Shown: in pieces, positions 1-7,606 of the stretch
How the letters are laid out: each line of letters begins with the position of its first letter
Numbering within the stretch: position 1 is the first letter of the stretch
Source: Veillonella sp. VA137
GTDB taxonomy: Bacteria; Bacillota; Negativicutes; Veillonellales; Veillonellaceae
DNA: 64,000 bases
Reading direction: 5' to 3'
NCBI RefSeq assembly: GCF_003992015.1
Contig: NZ_RQVK01000001.1
Location: forward strand, 186,001-250,000
Notes under the pieces: generated by a model
The model's input: only the letters and a program-made list of their open reading frames with translations
Databases searched by the model: none
What the model was told of the DNA's origin: nothing
Position numbers and translations under genes: made by a program

Positions 1-668
1 CCGATAACAACACCCATCATAGGCTCTACGGCATCGAAGGATAAGCCAACCAATACACCAGCTGCAGATCCTAAGGCAGAGGCTAACATGACTGTTACGG
101 AAATAACTAAAGTTGGATTAATCCCCAACAAGGATGCTGTTTCTGTGCTCAAAGATACAGCACGGATAGCTTTACCGATTTTAGTTTTTTTAATGAGTAC
201 ATTTAAAATCAACATTAACACAATGGATACACCAAGGCCAATGATTTGAACCATGGAGATTTTGAACATACCAAAATCGATAAGTCCACCGATAAAGTCT
301 GGTGGGAATGAACGTGTTTGTGGCCCCCATACAAGCAAGGCTACACTTTCAATAAAAATAGAGACACCAATTGTAGAAATCAATGGCGCCAAATGGGATA
401 CGTTTTTCTTGCGAAGTGGGCGAAGTGCCACAAATTCTAATAGATATCCAAGAATTGCCCCTACGACCATAGCCACAAGGATGGCTACGAAGATATTAGC
501 TTCAAAGACTGTCACCATAAATAAACCCACGAAGGCACCTATCATAAAGATGCCTCCGTGAGCCATGTTGATGATGTTCAACACACCAAACACGAGTGTC
601 AATCCGATGGCTAATACCGCATAGAGACTGCCTAAAGTAAGGCCATTCACTAATTGCTGTAAAAACAT
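1..668 (-). CDS. livH: Branched-chain amino-acid ABC transporter permease LivH (partial, 3' end outside window)
   Basis: Inner-membrane permease of a LivFGHMJ-type importer. The visible 222 codons start at the ATG at 668 and read MFLQQLVNGLTLGSLYAVLA, then GLTLVFGVLNIINMAHG, the classic LivH amino-terminal signature, followed by alternating hydrophobic helices. The C-terminal part lies beyond the left edge. It sits 10 bp downstream of the substrate-binding lipoprotein gene, so the two are cotranscribed, and livM, livG and livF are expected further left. Family assignment is firm. The exact substrate (leucine, isoleucine, valine or another amide) cannot be read from sequence. Confidence 0.93.
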   Translation of the reverse strand, partial: MFLQQLVNGLTLGSLYAVLAIGLTLVFGVLNIINMAHGGIFMIGAFVGLFMVTVFEANIFVAILVAMVVGAILGYLLEFVALRPLRKKNVSHLAPLISTIGVSIFIESVALLVWGPQTRSFPPDFIGGLIDFGMFKISMVQIIGLGVSIVLMLILNVLIKKTKIGKAIRAVSLSTETASLLGINPTLVISVTVMLASALGSAAGVLVGLSFDAVEPMMGVVI

Positions 669-678
669 CGTGTTACTC

Positions 679-1827
679 CTATTTTTGTAATGCGTCAAAC
701 TGACCGTTTTTAATTTGTAAAACTTGAACTTCCATAGATGGGTCACGTTTTTCGTTGAATTGGAATTTACCAGTTACCCCTACGAAGTCTGTAATGCCTT
801 TTAGTGCATTACGGAATTTTTCGCGATCTGTTGTAGAACCAGCTGCTTTCAAAGCTGCTTCATACAAGAACACTGCATCATATGCTTGTGCTGCGAATTG
901 ATCAGGTTCATGACCATATTTTTCTACATAAGCTTTGCGGAAGTCGCGAACTTTTTGGTCATCTTTGTTAGGGAACCAAGGTGTACCTACGATCGCACCA
1001 TCAGCAGCGGCACCTGCATTTTTAATGAACGCTGGGCTGTTGAAACCATTGGAACCTACTACTGGTTGATTCATACCAAGTTCACGCATTTTTTTCATAA
1101 TCAATGCACCTTCTTGGTACAAGGAAGCAACGATGATGATATCTGGTTTTGCTTGTTGAATTTTAGTCAACTGTGCAGAAAAATCTGTATCTTTATCAGC
1201 GAATGTTTCTGTCGCTACAATTTGAACCCCTTCAGATTCCAATGCTTTTTTAGCAGTATTATTTACAGATACCATTTGGTCATTGTTGTTGGAGTACATA
1301 ATCGCTGCTGTTTTGAAGCCTAATACTTTGTGAGATTGACGAATCGCTGCGTCAACTGCTAAAGATTCTGGTACAGCATTACGGAAAATGTAATCTCCAA
1401 TATCAGTGATGCCTTCCGCCGTTGTAGAAGTACCCAATGCTACCACTTTATTTTTGTTAGCAATTGGGCCTGCCGCCATCATTTCACCAGATAACATAGG
1501 TCCAATGACAGCTACGACTTTATCTTTTGCAATGACTTTGTTCATCGCATTAATCGCTTCGTTTTTGTCACCTTTTGTATCTTCCACTAACAAATTAATT
1601 TTTACATTGTTAGCATCGCCGTTAATTTGCGCTACTGCTAACTCTGCACCATTCTTAATGGATTCGCCATAAGCAGCTGCTGCGCCAGACGTCGTAGTCA
1701 ATAAAGCTACTTTTGCTTCATTTGCATTGTTTGTTGATGAACTATTGCCACCGCAACCAGCTATCGCCGCAGCTAGAATAGCCGTAGCACCCAATGCTAG
1801 TGCACGTTTGAACATGGATTTTTTCAT
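679..1827 (-). CDS. livJ: Branched-chain amino-acid ABC transporter substrate-binding lipoprotein (LivJ/LivK family)
   Basis: Periplasmic binding protein of the Liv importer, 382 residues. The amino terminus has two lysines, a hydrophobic stretch and the lipobox AIAGC with the acylated cysteine at residue 25, so it is a lipoprotein, followed by a Ser/Asn-rich tether. The mature part is a periplasmic-binding-protein type I fold: VALLTTTSGAAAAYGESIKNG near the start, AVIGPMLSGEMMAAGPIA, and a late AYDAVFLYEAALKAAG segment, all typical of LivJ. A strong ribosome site (AAGGAGGAAGG) precedes the ATG. It is the first gene of the operon, upstream of livH, behind a near-consensus promoter at 1952-1981. 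Confidence 0.93.
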   Translation of the reverse strand: MKKSMFKRALALGATAILAAAIAGCGGNSSSTNNANEAKVALLTTTSGAAAAYGESIKNGAELAVAQINGDANNVKINLLVEDTKGDKNEAINAMNKVIAKDKVVAVIGPMLSGEMMAAGPIANKNKVVALGTSTTAEGITDIGDYIFRNAVPESLAVDAAIRQSHKVLGFKTAAIMYSNNNDQMVSVNNTAKKALESEGVQIVATETFADKDTDFSAQLTKIQQAKPDIIIVASLYQEGALIMKKMRELGMNQPVVGSNGFNSPAFIKNAGAAADGAIVGTPWFPNKDDQKVRDFRKAYVEKYGHEPDQFAAQAYDAVFLYEAALKAAGSTTDREKFRNALKGITDFVGVTGKFQFNEKRDPSMEVQVLQIKNGQFDALQK

Positions 1828-1951
1828 GTTACAACCTTCCTCCTTAAAACTCTATCTTACGGATTTTCTGTTTCTGAAAGCCACCTCAATCTTTTTCTCT
1901 TTATCAGATTAAAACACAAATGACAATTCTATAGAAACCCTATTCTTATCT

Positions 1952-1981
1952 ATTATGAATGTAACATGAGTAGTTTGTCAA
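1952..1981 (-). promoter_or_regulatory. Predicted sigma-70-type promoter of livJH
   Basis: On the reverse strand TTGACA (1976-1981) is followed after 18 bp by CATAAT (1952-1957), giving a start roughly 120 bp before the livJ ATG. The match to consensus is seen directly; activity is inferred. Confidence 0.6.
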
Positions 1982-2165
1982 ATATAATTATAAGAATTTA
2001 TATATGAGTTTATTTAGTAAACTAGTCACGTATATTTTTCTTATTTTTGTATTTGTACAGAGGACAAATATCTTTTTTGAAAAGTAAATAATAGAAATAG
2101 ATACGTTCCGTTACCAAGTATATTCTTTTTAAAAGTATGCCTCGATCTACTACTTAAGCATATTA

Positions 2166-2203
2166 AAACTGACGATGAAAGTGATCATTCTCATCGCCAG
2201 TTT
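2166..2203 (-). terminator. Intrinsic terminator of mtnP-ahcY
   Basis: Thirteen-base arms (AAACTGGCGATGA on the reverse strand, pairing with its complement with one mismatch) enclose a 12-base loop and are followed on the reverse strand by TTTTAAT. It lies 50 bp after the ahcY stop. Confidence 0.75.
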
Positions 2204-2252
2204 AGCACAGTTGCAATTGTATTTATTATGTATCAATAAAATTTCATCATTA

Positions 2253-3497
2253 TTAGTTTACAGTATATAAATAATCATATTGTTCTTGTGTCAATGTATC
2301 TAAATCATATCCCATGGATTGCAATTTCAATTTCGCAATTTCTGCATCCACTTCATATGGTAATACATGTACATCATGTTCCATGTCTGCTCCATGGTGC
2401 AAGATATATTCTGCTGCTAAGGCTTGCATTGCAAAGGACAAGTCCATGATTTCCGCTGGATGTCCATCACCTGCTGCTAGGTTTACAAGGCGACCTTCTG
2501 CTAATACATACAATTGGCGACCATCTTGCATATGGTAGGCTTCGATATTTTGGCGTACTCGTTCATGAGATACTGCCATGGCTGCTAAGTCTTTCACATT
2601 GACTTCGCAATCGAAATGTCCCGCATTACAAAGCACAGCGCGGTCTTTCATCACTGCATAATGTTCTTCTGTGATGACATCCTTACAACCTGTGACAGTA
2701 CAGAAAATGTCACCGATTTTAGCTGCTTCCACCATTGGCAATACTTTGAATCCGTCAAATACAGCCTCGATGGCTTTAATTGGATCTACTTCCGTTACAT
2801 ACACGTGGGCCCCTAAGCCTTTGGCACGAAGTGCCACTCCTTTACCGCACCAGCCGTAACCAGCAACCACTACATTTTTACCTGTTACTGTTAAGTTCGT
2901 AGTGCGCATAATACCATCCCAAACAGATTGTCCAGTACCATAGCGATTGTCAAATAAATATTTACAGTTAGAATCGTTAACAGCGATCATAGGGAATGTC
3001 AATTGTTCCGCTTCAGCAAGAGCTTTCAAACGGTGTACGCCTGTAGTGGTTTCTTCACTACCTCCTAATAGACGTTCTTTTGCATCTTGGCGTGTTGTGT
3101 GAAGTAAGCTTACTAAATCGCCACCATCATCGATGATGATATGTGGTTTATGATCCAGCGCTTTGTTCAGGAACATCGTATATTCTTCGTCTGTACAATT
3201 GTACCAAGCATAGACAGTCAATCCCATATCCACAAGTCCTGCTGCCACGTCATCTTGCGTAGATAATGGATTAGAACCTGTAACGATAACATCTGCACCA
3301 CCACGTTTTAACACCGTAGATAAATAGGCAGTTTTTGCTTCTAAATGAACAGACACAACAATAGTTTGCCCTTTGAAAGTTTGCTCTTTTTCAAAACGGT
3401 CTCCTAATGTGTTTAATGTAGGCATAAAATTAGCTACCCAGTCAATTTTTTTACGACCTTCTGCGGCTAAAGAAATATCTCGAATTAAAGATTGCAT
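2253..3497 (-). CDS. ahcY: Adenosylhomocysteinase (S-adenosyl-L-homocysteine hydrolase)
   Basis: Cytosolic NAD-dependent enzyme that splits S-adenosylhomocysteine to adenosine and homocysteine, relieving product inhibition of methyltransferases. At 414 residues it is of normal bacterial length. Seen motifs: HLEAKTAYL and VTGSNPLSTQDDVAA in the substrate domain, NDSNCKYLFDNRYGTGQS, then the NAD-binding GYGWCGKGVA, and CNAGHFDCEVNV near the C-terminus. It is 32 bp downstream of mtnP, so the two form an operon that clears both sulfur nucleoside by-products of SAM use. This pairing suggests the hydrolase/phosphorylase route rather than Pfs/LuxS, but that needs the rest of the genome. Confidence 0.96.
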   Translation of the reverse strand: MQSLIRDISLAAEGRKKIDWVANFMPTLNTLGDRFEKEQTFKGQTIVVSVHLEAKTAYLSTVLKRGGADVIVTGSNPLSTQDDVAAGLVDMGLTVYAWYNCTDEEYTMFLNKALDHKPHIIIDDGGDLVSLLHTTRQDAKERLLGGSEETTTGVHRLKALAEAEQLTFPMIAVNDSNCKYLFDNRYGTGQSVWDGIMRTTNLTVTGKNVVVAGYGWCGKGVALRAKGLGAHVYVTEVDPIKAIEAVFDGFKVLPMVEAAKIGDIFCTVTGCKDVITEEHYAVMKDRAVLCNAGHFDCEVNVKDLAAMAVSHERVRQNIEAYHMQDGRQLYVLAEGRLVNLAAGDGHPAEIMDLSFAMQALAAEYILHHGADMEHDVHVLPYEVDAEIAKLKLQSMGYDLDTLTQEQYDYLYTVN

Positions 3498-3529
3498 TTG
3501 CGTTCTCCTTTTAGACTCTTCATGATAGA

Positions 3530-4324
3530 TTATAATTGAAAGCCACCATACTCAGCCATACGATGATGCGCAGGATAGTCTGCATTCACATCGATGCCTT
3601 TGATGACTTCTTTCACTAACGATTGCAATTGTTCTGCCATTTGTTGCATCATATCTACTACTTCACCATGGGTCAAAGCAGATTCAGAAATGCCCGCTGC
3701 ATAGTTAGTGATCATGGAAATTGTCATATATGCCATTTCCGCTTCATTGGCTAAGGTCACCTCTGGTACATTTGTCATGCCCACTGTTTGTCCACCTAAC
3801 ATAGCATACATACGAATTTCAGCAGGAGACTCAAAGCGAGGTCCCTCTGTACATACGTAAGTGCCACCATTGTGAACCGTTAATCTTAAGGATTTAGCTG
3901 CACTTTCTACAATACCTCGCAACTCAGGGCTATATGGTTCTGTCACATCCACATGCGCCACCGGACGATCGCCACCTTCGTAGAAGGTATTCACACGGTT
4001 TTTCGTAAAATCTAGGAATTGGTCCGTCAACACAAAATGACCAGGTCCAAAGTTCTCATCCAAAGAACCTACCGCTGTAGTAGATACAATGAACTTAACA
4101 CCTAACTTTTTCAAGCCCCAAATGTTGGCGCGATAATTAATCTTGTGCGGTGGAATGGAATGATTACGACCATGACGGGCTAAGAAATATACCGTCTTGC
4201 CCTCATAAGTACCGCACACATAGTGAATTTCACCATAAGGCGTCATCAAAGACGATTCCGTCATAGTTTCAAACATATTTGGGTCGTACACACCAGTACC
4301 ACCAATAATAGCAATGGATGACAT
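3530..4324 (-). CDS. mtnP: S-methyl-5'-thioadenosine phosphorylase
   Basis: Cleaves 5'-methylthioadenosine with phosphate to adenine and 5-methylthioribose-1-phosphate, the first step of methionine salvage. The 264-residue protein has the phosphate-binding start IGGTGVYDP, the GRNHSIPPHKINYRANIW block, STTAVGSLDE, CTEGPRFES and MTNVPEVTLANEAEM, which mark the MTAP branch of the PNP/MTAP family. It is the promoter-proximal gene of mtnP-ahcY and has a good ribosome site (AAGGAGGAACG) before its ATG. A related nucleoside specificity (MTIP or a broader phosphorylase) cannot be fully excluded from sequence. Confidence 0.92.
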   Translation of the reverse strand: MSSIAIIGGTGVYDPNMFETMTESSLMTPYGEIHYVCGTYEGKTVYFLARHGRNHSIPPHKINYRANIWGLKKLGVKFIVSTTAVGSLDENFGPGHFVLTDQFLDFTKNRVNTFYEGGDRPVAHVDVTEPYSPELRGIVESAAKSLRLTVHNGGTYVCTEGPRFESPAEIRMYAMLGGQTVGMTNVPEVTLANEAEMAYMTISMITNYAAGISESALTHGEVVDMMQQMAEQLQSLVKEVIKGIDVNADYPAHHRMAEYGGFQL

Positions 4325-4368
4325 ATCGTTCCTCCTTGTGAAAGATAGAAAAATATCTGTATGAATTT

Positions 4369-4374
4369 ATTATA
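4369..4374 (-). promoter_or_regulatory. Extended -10 promoter element of mtnP-ahcY
   Basis: The reverse strand reads TGCTATAAT, an extended -10 box about 45 bp before the mtnP ATG. The corresponding -35 hexamer is weak (ATTAGA), as is usual for extended -10 promoters. Confidence 0.55.
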
Positions 4375-4405
4375 GCATGAAATGGGCTATTTCTAATAAA
4401 ATTTT

Positions 4406-4447
4406 AAGAAAACATCCCCACATAAGAATCGCTTCCATGTGGGGATG
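4406..4447 (-). terminator. Intrinsic terminator of the small secreted protein gene
   Basis: Perfect 11-base arms (CATCCCCACAT and ATGTGGGGATG) around a 13-base loop, followed on the reverse strand by TTTTCTT. It lies just after the stop of the gene at 4469-5080. Confidence 0.85.
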
Positions 4448-4468
4448 ATGTTATATACGTATTATCTT

Positions 4469-5080
4469 TTATTCATAATCAATCATAACTTGACGAGGTG
4501 CTTGATATTCTATTTTTCTTGTACTATTGTTCCAATCTAATGGATACCAAAACTCTTCTTTATGATGTTCCATATCCGAGAATATTAACATAAAGTCAGC
4601 GTGTTTAAACCCTAAATCTTCAGCGAATCTTGTATAGATATTTTGCACTGTATACGGACTATAATAGTTAGCAGAGTCTACTAATTTCTCCCATATCTTT
4701 GCTTGTCGATTATATCGATATATAAAAGTACGGGTCGATGTACCTCTATTACCATTTTTTATGCCTGCATCAATCACATATAAAGTAATATCACGATTAA
4801 CATCATAATAGGATCTAATCCGAAAAGTATCTTCCCCTAAAGTAGTAGGCACCTGTGTTTTCTTACCTTTAGCTCGCAATTCAAGCTTGCCATCATTGGG
4901 GTACATATACACTTCATCTGCATCGTTATTAAACCATATCTTATAATCGTTATCATAGTTTTTAAAATCAATTGTTGCTGAATCCACATTGCTAAACTTT
5001 GCTTCAGAAGAAAATCCCCCTAGAAAAGCTACGCCTAACCCTACGCATATTGTCGCTTTTATTAATTTATTCATATACAT
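4469..5080 (-). CDS. Small exported protein of unknown function
   Basis: I do not recognise this 203-residue protein. It begins MYMNKLIKATICVGLGVAFLG and continues into SSEAKF, a plausible Sec signal peptide with cleavage after SSEA, so it is probably periplasmic. The mature part is rich in Tyr, Asp and Asn, has no cysteine and no obvious repeats, and looks like a small beta-rich domain (FNNDADEVYMYPN, TFRIRSYYDVNRDITLYVID, TFIYRYNRQAKIWEKL). Start choice is uncertain between the ATGs at 5080 and 5074. It is monocistronic, with its own -10-like TATAAT at 5114-5119 and a strong terminator. This is reminiscent of small exported Veillonella/Negativicutes lineage proteins, but no function is claimed. 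Confidence 0.7.
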   Translation of the reverse strand: MYMNKLIKATICVGLGVAFLGGFSSEAKFSNVDSATIDFKNYDNDYKIWFNNDADEVYMYPNDGKLELRAKGKKTQVPTTLGEDTFRIRSYYDVNRDITLYVIDAGIKNGNRGTSTRTFIYRYNRQAKIWEKLVDSANYYSPYTVQNIYTRFAEDLGFKHADFMLIFSDMEHHKEEFWYPLDWNNSTRKIEYQAPRQVMIDYE

Positions 5081-5113
5081 ACGACCTCTCTCAAACCGAA
5101 ACTATATGATTTT

Positions 5114-5119
5114 ATTATA
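5114..5119 (-). promoter_or_regulatory. Candidate -10 box for the small exported protein
   Basis: TATAAT on the reverse strand, 34 bp before the ATG at 5080. There is no good -35 at the expected distance. Confidence 0.4.
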
Positions 5120-5227
5120 CTTAATCTTTTAATTAAAAACTAGTATGCATCCCATATTTTTACGTTATGCCAATACACAATCTTTCATTCAAATACAGCT
5201 TATACCCACCATCTCCTCAATGACAAC

Positions 5228-5243
5228 ATCTCATATATGAGAT
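5228..5243. promoter_or_regulatory. Perfect 16-bp palindrome upstream of nadE (operator candidate)
   Basis: ATCTCATATATGAGAT reads identically on both strands. It lies 54 bp before the nadE -10 box and between two divergent genes. A regulator cannot be named from the sequence. Confidence 0.4.
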
Positions 5244-5296
5244 ATTTCAATTTTTCTTTATTTTCCGTTCCCCACTACAAATCCCCCATAAAATGC

Positions 5297-5302
5297 TATA
5301 AT
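5297..5302 (+). promoter_or_regulatory. Extended -10 promoter element of nadE
   Basis: TGCTATAAT, an extended -10 box, ends 49 bp before the nadE start. The -35 region is poor. Confidence 0.55.
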
Positions 5303-5351
5303 ATACTCAACAACTATGAACACGTTAATCTATATAATAAAGGAGTTCTCC

Positions 5352-7439
5352 ATGATTCGTATTGCTTTTGGTCAAATTCAGGTGCACCCTGGTGATCCTG
5401 CTACAAACTTTCAATCTATGATGCAAGCCATCGACTACGCCAAGGCGGTGAGCACGGACATCCTTATCTTTCCGGAATTGTGTCTTAGCGGATATATGGT
5501 AGGTGATATGTGGGACCAAGTGCCTTTTATAAACGATTGCCTCTACTATGGTAACGAAATTGTGAAAGCCTCCGCTAACACCAATCTTACGATCATCTTT
5601 GGTAATGTAGATATAGATAAAAGTCTCCGTAATCTAGACGGCAGTCTTCGTAAATATAATGCTCTGTATGTAGCATCCAAAGGACAACTGGTATCCAATC
5701 CATCCCAGCCATATCCGTTTACGATTAAAACACTATTGCCCTGTTATCGATACTTTAATGAACCTCGCCATTTCACTAGTGCCAATGTAGTGGCGAAAGA
5801 GCGCAATCTTTCTTTATCGGATATCAATCAACCTCTCACAATTTCCATGCGTCACGGATCTTTCACCATTGCTCCTGTTATCTGTGAAGATAGCTGGGAT
5901 ACGCATTACCCAGATTGTCCTACGAGTCTTATGGTGGAATCTGCAAAAGCGAAAGGCCAGCATATCGATTTAATCGTGAATTGTTCCTCTTCACCATATA
6001 CAGTCCATAAGCAAGAACACCGTCACGCCCTGTTCAGTGCTCAAGCCAAACGATACAATACCCCTATTGCCTATACAAACCATGTGGGCATTCAAAACAA
6101 CGGTAAAAATATCTGCATCTATGACGGTTGCTCCACGCTATATGACGTGAACGGTTCTATTGTGAAAGAAGTACCTGCTTTTGAAAACACTGTACGACCT
6201 ACCTTATTAAAAGATACCTTATGGCAGCTGATTTCACATAATAACACTAATCATATTGAGCATTCCAAAGGTGACATAGTATCTACTCATGTACAAATAA
6301 ATGAGACCATTAGTAAATATATTGCACATGATACAAACAGTACATATAGTACAAATGAACTATATGCAACAATGCCTAACTACATCCCTACTCTATTCAA
6401 AGCCTTGCAATACGGCATTCGTCAATTTTTAGCCCAAACAGGTATCAAGAAGATTGTCATCGGTGCATCTGGCGGTATCGACTCTGCCCTTAATGCTGCT
6501 TTATACAGCACTATATTGCCGCTAGAGAACTTATACTTAGTCAATATGCCAAGCCGTTATAACTCGGATATGACGAAAGATTTGGCTTACCAATTAGCAC
6601 GAAATATTGGTTGCCATTACGGGGTATTTCCCATTGAAGAAGGTGTCAATGCCACCATTGAGCAATTAGAGAATACTAGCTTTACAAAGTATAACACCCC
6701 TGTCATCCCAGAATTACATGATGAATCCAACACTACATCATTCTTGCAGTTGTCTACGTTAGGTAAAGAAAACATCCAAGCTCGTGATCGTTCGTCTCGC
6801 ATTTTAGCTGGTATAGCATCCGCTGTGAATGGGGCTTTCACGTGCAACGGGAATAAAACGGAGTTCACTGTCGGCTATGCTACGATGTACGGTGATTTGG
6901 CAGGTTTTCTCGCTGTGACGGGGGATGTGTGGAAAACGGATGTCTATGCACTGGCGCGCTATATGAATGAACACATTTTTCAACGAGAGGTCATTCCGCA
7001 AGGTTCTATCGATGTAGTGCCGAGTGCGGAGCTTTCAGATGCACAAGATGTGACACAAGGTCTTGGTGATCCATTGCAATATGAATATCACGACTGTTTA
7101 TTCCGTGCCTTCGTAGAGGGTACAACACATACACGGGCTCATCAGCGTTTGACCCCTGAGGATATCTTATGCGCCTATGAGAACGGTACATTGGAACACC
7201 TATTAGGCTTGCAAAACCCTATTTCTCACTATTTCACATCTACAGAACAGTTTATCAATGACCTTGAACGGTGGTGGAAATCGTTCAATGGCTTAGCAGT
7301 GGCAAAACGTATCCAGTCTCCTCCACTGTTCCTTGTCAGTGAACGTGCCTTTGGGGCTGACCTAAGTGAAAGTCAATTAAAACCGTATATCTCACGAGGT
7401 TATGAGGCTTGTAAATCTAGATTGTTAGAAAAACAATAA
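5352..7439 (+). CDS. nadE: Glutamine-dependent NAD(+) synthetase
   Basis: Cytosolic enzyme that amidates nicotinic acid adenine dinucleotide to NAD+, using glutamine hydrolysed in its own amidase domain. The 695-residue protein has an N-terminal nitrilase/carbon-nitrogen hydrolase domain (catalytic Glu in FPELCLSGY, Lys in the TLLPCYRYF region, Cys in VICEDSWDTH) and a C-terminal synthetase domain with the ATP pyrophosphatase loop IGASGGIDSALNAAL and later GDVWKTDVYALARY and PQGSIDVVPSAEL. The start chosen is the ATG at 5352, which has AAAGGAG seven bases upstream; an in-frame ATG at 5316 has no such site. Monocistronic, with a strong terminator behind it. Confidence 0.95.
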   Translation: MIRIAFGQIQVHPGDPATNFQSMMQAIDYAKAVSTDILIFPELCLSGYMVGDMWDQVPFINDCLYYGNEIVKASANTNLTIIFGNVDIDKSLRNLDGSLRKYNALYVASKGQLVSNPSQPYPFTIKTLLPCYRYFNEPRHFTSANVVAKERNLSLSDINQPLTISMRHGSFTIAPVICEDSWDTHYPDCPTSLMVESAKAKGQHIDLIVNCSSSPYTVHKQEHRHALFSAQAKRYNTPIAYTNHVGIQNNGKNICIYDGCSTLYDVNGSIVKEVPAFENTVRPTLLKDTLWQLISHNNTNHIEHSKGDIVSTHVQINETISKYIAHDTNSTYSTNELYATMPNYIPTLFKALQYGIRQFLAQTGIKKIVIGASGGIDSALNAALYSTILPLENLYLVNMPSRYNSDMTKDLAYQLARNIGCHYGVFPIEEGVNATIEQLENTSFTKYNTPVIPELHDESNTTSFLQLSTLGKENIQARDRSSRILAGIASAVNGAFTCNGNKTEFTVGYATMYGDLAGFLAVTGDVWKTDVYALARYMNEHIFQREVIPQGSIDVVPSAELSDAQDVTQGLGDPLQYEYHDCLFRAFVEGTTHTRAHQRLTPEDILCAYENGTLEHLLGLQNPISHYFTSTEQFINDLERWWKSFNGLAVAKRIQSPPLFLVSERAFGADLSESQLKPYISRGYEACKSRLLEKQ

Positions 7440-7450
7440 CATATACATGT

Positions 7451-7497
7451 AAAAGAGCTATCTGTCCGATGGTATATCATCGGTAGATAGCTCTTTT
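7451..7497. terminator. Bidirectional terminator between nadE and the adhesin gene
   Basis: A long hairpin with arms AAAAGAGCTATCT and AGATAGCTCTTTT, plus inner pairing, has a run of T on both strands. It can serve both convergent genes. Confidence 0.85.
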
Positions 7498-7606
7498 GTA
7501 TATCGAGATAAAAATGTTAAATACTATTTACTATAACATATATAGAACGGCTTTATTCCGCAAGCTAATGCTATAGAAATATTCTTAACTATCGATAGGT
7601 ATGCAA

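Larger units (their letters stand above)
1828..2252. other. Intergenic region between livJ and ahcY
   Basis: This 425-bp AT-rich stretch separates two reverse-strand operons. It holds the ahcY terminator (2166-2203) and the livJ promoter (1952-1981). I see no credible gene or RNA in the remainder. Confidence 0.6.
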
